A DNA stretch of 64,000 nucleotides from Pantoea alhagi (GTDB lineage: Bacteria; Pseudomonadota; Gammaproteobacteria; Enterobacterales; Enterobacteriaceae): NCBI RefSeq assembly GCF_002101395.1, contig NZ_CP019706.1, positions 3,348,001 to 3,412,000 of the forward strand, written 5' to 3'. The notes beneath the pieces are model-generated. The model did not search any database. It had not been told where the DNA came from and saw only the letters and a list, made by a program, of their open reading frames with translations. Shown here piece after piece: positions 61,271-64,000 of this stretch; within the stretch, counting starts at the first letter, position 1; each line of letters opens with the position of its first letter. The translations under genes were made by a program, and so were the position numbers.

Positions 61271-62146
61271 ATGACGCTGGATACGCTGTATATATTTTGC
61301 CGCTGGCTCCACTTCAGCGCCTTGTTGCTGCTAACCGGCAGCGCCTTTTATAGCGCGCTGCTGGCACCGCGCCGCTATCAGCCTGTGCTAAGCCAGCGTT
61401 TGATGCCGCTGTTTACTCTCTGCATTATCCTGACGCTATTGAGCGCGCTGGCGATCCTGGCGGCCCAAGCCGGCCTGATGAGCGGAGACTGGCGTAATAT
61501 TGCCCGGGCGAATATCTGGTGGGCGGTCATGCAGACAGGTTTTGGTCAGGCCTGGCGCGTGCAGCTGCTGGGCGCGTTGCTGGCTGGCCTTGCTCTGGCA
61601 ACCGGCGGCAGCACGCGTCAGCGTTTACTGCTGCTGTGTGGTTTGCTACAGCTCTGTGGCCTGGCGCTGGTTGGACATGCGGCTATGCTGGATGGCTGGC
61701 CTGGCGTGTTACAGCGTGTTAATCAGGCGATTCATCTTACCGGCGCAGCCTTCTGGGCTGGTGGCCTGCTGCCGTTATTATGGTTAATGCGTGATGCGCA
61801 ATTGCCGCAGCAGCGTGCTGATGCAATCCAGACCATGATGCGCTTTTCGCGCTATGGGCATTTGGCGGTGGCGCTGACTTTGCTGAGCGGCATCGTTAAC
61901 ACAGCTTTTATCGTTGGCTGGCCCTGGCCTGCAAACAATGATTACCGGCTATGGCTGACCATTAAAATCGGGCTGGTGGCGCTAATGTTATGCACCGCGC
62001 TGTTTAATCGCTACTGGCTGGTTCCGCGTTTTGCCATGCCGGGCAGCAGGGCGCAATTATGGTTTGTGCGTGCAACGCAGCTGGAAATAGCGATGGCGGT
62101 ACTGGTGGTGATATCAGTCAGCATCTTTGCCACGCTACAACCGTAA
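61271..62146 (+). CDS. yebZ: Copper resistance membrane protein YebZ (CopD)
   Basis: A 291-residue inner-membrane protein with about eight transmembrane segments, of the CopD family. Conserved segments are FCRWLHFSALLLLTG, LVGHAAMLDGWPG, and HLTGAAFWAGGLLPLLW, with His residues at membrane faces that suit copper. The ATG at 61271 directly follows the yobA stop; a GTG at 61268 overlaps it and is possible. With YobA it probably handles copper uptake or supply. Confidence 0.94.
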   Translation: MTLDTLYIFCRWLHFSALLLLTGSAFYSALLAPRRYQPVLSQRLMPLFTLCIILTLLSALAILAAQAGLMSGDWRNIARANIWWAVMQTGFGQAWRVQLLGALLAGLALATGGSTRQRLLLLCGLLQLCGLALVGHAAMLDGWPGVLQRVNQAIHLTGAAFWAGGLLPLLWLMRDAQLPQQRADAIQTMMRFSRYGHLAVALTLLSGIVNTAFIVGWPWPANNDYRLWLTIKIGLVALMLCTALFNRYWLVPRFAMPGSRAQLWFVRATQLEIAMAVLVVISVSIFATLQP

Positions 62147-62179
62147 TGAGTAAGTTAAGTAAGACAATAAGGTAACCCC

Positions 62180-62521
62180 ATGAAAAAAATCCTCGGATTA
62201 ATACTGGCGATGGGATGCTGCACCAGTGCGCTGGCAGCGTCAGAAGTTATCACCGTAAGTCGTTTTGAAATTGGCAAGGATAAATGGCCTTTTACGCGCG
62301 AAGAAGTGATGCTCACCTGTACGAAAGGGCATGCGCTGTTTGCCATCAACCCCAGCACCCTGATGCAGTATCCGCTCAATGATGAAGCGGCAAAGAACGT
62401 GACCTCAGGCAAAGCCACGGCACAGCCCATTTCGGTGATTCAGGCCGACGATCCGCAGCACCCAGGGCAAAAAGCCAGCCTGCAGCCTATTATTGAGCGT
62501 GCAGAGAAGCTGTGTAGGTAA
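62180..62521 (+). CDS. yebY: YebY family protein (DUF2511)
   Basis: A 113-residue exported protein with a signal peptide (about 1-19, ending SALAA), and two cysteines in the mature part (MLTCTKG and EKLCR-end). It matches E. coli YebY: SRFEIGKDKWPFTREEVMLTC, FAINPSTLMQYPLND, AQPISVIQADDP. It is the third gene of yobA-yebZ-yebY, so a role in copper or periplasmic redox is plausible; nothing more is known. Confidence 0.93.
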   Translation: MKKILGLILAMGCCTSALAASEVITVSRFEIGKDKWPFTREEVMLTCTKGHALFAINPSTLMQYPLNDEAAKNVTSGKATAQPISVIQADDPQHPGQKASLQPIIERAEKLCR

Positions 62522-62672
62522 ACCCTCAGGCGCGGTATCGCCGCGCTAATTCCCTGTAGCTAATTTTGGTGCTAAAAGACAGCGCCCGGGCTGCTTTTTG
62601 CCGTTGTTCTCACAGACTTAAACTCTTCTTTGCAGCCTGTTTGCATCTGACTGGACATTACTCATGACTGTT

Positions 62673-62679
62673 CTACGCT
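62673..62679 (+). promoter_or_regulatory. Sigma-S type -10 element of sdsR
   Basis: CTACGCT lies 7 nt before the expected SdsR start and fits the RpoS -10 consensus CTATACT at five of seven positions. SdsR is strictly RpoS-dependent in E. coli and Salmonella. Confidence 0.7.
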
Positions 62680-62685
62680 TTATAA

Positions 62686-62787
62686 GGCAAGGCGACATCG
62701 CCTGCATTAATGCCAACTTTTAGCGCACGGCTCTTACAAGAGCCATTTCCCTGGACCGAATATAGGAATCGTATTCGGTCTTTTTTT
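62686..62787 (+). ncRNA. sdsR: Small RNA SdsR (RyeB)
   Basis: About 100 nt starting GGCAAGGCGACATCGCCTGC are near identical to enterobacterial SdsR: the unpaired core TTAATGCCAACTTTTAGCGC, the hairpin GGCTCTTACAAGAGCC, then CATTTCCCTGGACC and the terminator stem ACCGAATA/TATTCGGT followed by seven T. SdsR is an Hfq-bound stationary-phase RNA that represses targets such as mutS and tolC in E. coli. In E. coli it also lies beside yebY. An antisense RyeA-like RNA may exist but cannot be shown here. Confidence 0.93.
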
Positions 62788-63028
62788 ATTTACTATTCAA
62801 GAACAGCAACTTAGGTAAAAATCAGTAGCTTACCAGGACCCCTGATCTACCCAATATCCCCTCTGTTGATCTCTTGTAGTCAGTTTGTGGACGCGATTTT
62901 TATTTTCTGCAACGGGTTTAAATAAATGGCATCTTCCAGATGGCCTGGTGCGAAACAAAAACGCATGCAAACTCATGCACCTTATGCATGCGCTGCTTAA
63001 AAGCGGGAAAATCGCGGATAAATGGCAT
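62788..63028. other. Intergenic region after sdsR
   Basis: No gene is seen. The neighbour pphA known from E. coli is missing. GCATGC repeats near 62960 form small palindromes of unknown meaning. Confidence 0.4.
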
Positions 63029-63055
63029 TAAAAACCGACATTATGAGTGCCGGTC
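63029..63055 (-). terminator. Terminator of the minus-strand toxin/immunity locus
   Basis: On the minus strand ACCGGCA and TGTCGGT pair (one G-U type mismatch) around CTCATAA, followed by five T residues, 20 nt past the immunity-like stop. Confidence 0.7.
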
Positions 63056-63074
63056 TTGTGGTTTAATTCATGCA

Positions 63075-63502
63075 TCAGTTCTGCCATGAAACGATGTCGT
63101 CCAGACCTGAGAGCAGGTCTGGAAAATAACTTCCATCAATATTGAAGGAATCCTCAAGCGTAATATTGTCAGCATGGTTTTCAGGCTTTAGTACCATGCT
63201 AACGCCAACAGCCCCGGCAAAATGTGCCTGGTGAAATTTAAGCACAACCTGCTCGAATGCCGAGGTTAAATTAATATCCTTAAATTCCCCCCCATTCTTT
63301 AAGGCCTGATGGAAACCCTGCATATCATTCCTGAACTGCTCTAACTGACCGAAAAAAACTCTGCGGCGAACTCAGTTTTTAAGGCAGGAATTGAGAATTC
63401 AACCCATACCATAATACGGCTATAGGCAGGCTCCTCGGGCTCAGCCAGTCTTTCATAAGGCGTTAATTTAAGGTGTCTGGTACCGCTTGTGATATCTATC
63501 AT
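63075..63502 (-). pseudogene. Frameshifted immunity-like protein (DUF6228/WapI type)
   Basis: An ATG at 63502 with GGGGGAG in front opens a frame (MIDITSGTRHLKLTPYERLA ... WVEFSIPALKTEFAAEFF) that ends at a seven-T run near 63356. Adding or removing one base restores a second frame (GQLEQFRNDMQGFHQALKNG ... GSYFPDLLSGLDDIVSWQN, stop at 63075). The joined ~140-residue protein has the pattern of the DUF6228/WapI immunity family. Its place right behind a toxin tail agrees. Either a real frameshift or a homopolymer read error; the family call is from pattern only. Confidence 0.65.
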
Positions 63503-63512
63503 CACTCCCCCT

Positions 63513-64000
63513 TTACGGCATGTACTGAAAATGCATGATAGTCCAGTCAGCTTCCCTGACCAGAACCTCAGGACGGTATGATCTGTAAATATAAGTGCCT
63601 TTATTTTGCTTGTTTTCCAGAAGCTTATACATACGAGCTTCGTACCGGAAAAGCCCTGGCTTTTTCAGTGGATCTGGCGTTCTGGTACCATAACGAATGG
63701 CCTTTTCCTGAATCTGTAAAGGCACATAGCGGCCGGGGTTTGGCATATGTTTTGCCGATGACTCACTCATCCTTTACGCGCAAGCGGATAAGCCCATTTT
63801 AAGGCGGCCACGTAAGATACTGGTGGTGGCCTGACTCAGTTTCACGGTTACAGCCGTTTTGACACCACTCTCCAGTAACGCTTTACCAGCCCGAAAAAGG
63901 CGAAATGCACCAAAGGCGATTAGAGCGAGGTCTGTAGGGTCAATAAGAGGGCTTCTAACGGAGCCTCTTCCAGTCTGACAAACACGCCATTGGCATCATA
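63513..64000 (-). pseudogene. C-terminal part of a polymorphic toxin, interrupted
   Basis: The frame enters from the right edge. It reads SPLIDPTDLALIAFGAFRLF ... VKLSQATTSILRGRLKMGLS, a pre-toxin region common in PAAR/Rhs-type effectors, then meets an in-frame TAA at 63774-63776. It continues in the same frame as MSESSAKHMPNPGRYVPLQI ... EVLVREADWTIMHFQYMP, a typical toxin C-terminus. Near 63950 a one-base shift also seems needed to join YDANGVFVRLEEAPL to SPLIDP. So the toxin is probably dead, though the tail has its own ATG at 63770. Confidence 0.65.

Noticed and set aside
62640..62790. RyeA (antisense partner of SdsR)
   Set aside because: It may exist, but no minus-strand promoter or end could be shown from the sequence alone.
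63578..63802. Plus-strand frame of 74 codons at the right edge
   Set aside because: It is antisense to the toxin tail, which has clear family character.

Overview
The window reads as a chromosomal segment of an enterobacterium of the family Erwiniaceae (Pantoea, Erwinia or Mixta type; this placement is an inference). The evidence is near E. coli-level protein identity and gene order across the core blocks, a desferrioxamine cluster (dfoJACS type) between lpxM and pykA, and a zwf-eda pair without edd. No rRNA, tRNA or CRISPR array was seen.

Region 1 (1-14.36 kb) is the chemotaxis and flagellar export block: the 3' end of cheA, cheW, three tandem chemoreceptor genes (the third a clear Tsr type), a decayed receptor fragment, cheRBYZ, and flhBAE. 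Two receptors have near-perfect flagellar sigma-28 promoters. Region 2 (14.4-19.4 kb) holds argS, an unlisted 40-residue membrane protein, yecM, a PatB/MalY-type C-S lyase and cutC.

Region 3 (19.4-27.8 kb) is the variable stretch between cutC and cmoB, where E. coli carries torYZ. It holds an orphan lipoprotein, about 1 kb of AT-rich DNA with a promoter and operator-like sites, and a compact phage-derived set without virion genes: a divergent S24-type repressor, a T4-type lysozyme, a holin-like protein and a beta-helix tailspike-like protein. A truncated second tailspike copy, a YnfC-like exported protein, gldA and a DUF4385 gene follow. This is the best candidate for an undescribed system: a domesticated lysis or export cassette for a polysaccharide-binding or -degrading protein.

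Region 4 (27.9-42.4 kb) returns to core genes: cmoBA, yecE, yecD, aspS-nudB-yebC-ruvC-ruvAB (with a LexA box before ruvA), znuBC/znuA divergent around a Zur box, mepM and lpxM. Region 5 (42.5-49.4 kb) is the Fur-type desferrioxamine operon dfoJ-dfoA-dfoC plus an MdfA-like exporter. Region 6 (49.6-62.8 kb) holds pykA, hexR/zwf with a HexR box, eda with a KdgR-like box, purT (PurR box), yebG (LexA box), yebE, ptrB, exoX, holE, the copper genes yobA-yebZ-yebY, and the small RNA SdsR. Region 7 (63-64 kb) is a broken polymorphic toxin tail with a frameshifted immunity-like gene, cut by the window edge.

Central carbon genes (pykA, hexR, zwf, eda) and metal genes (znu, dfo, yobA/yebZ) sit under recognisable operators, so much of the regulation can be read directly from the sequence.
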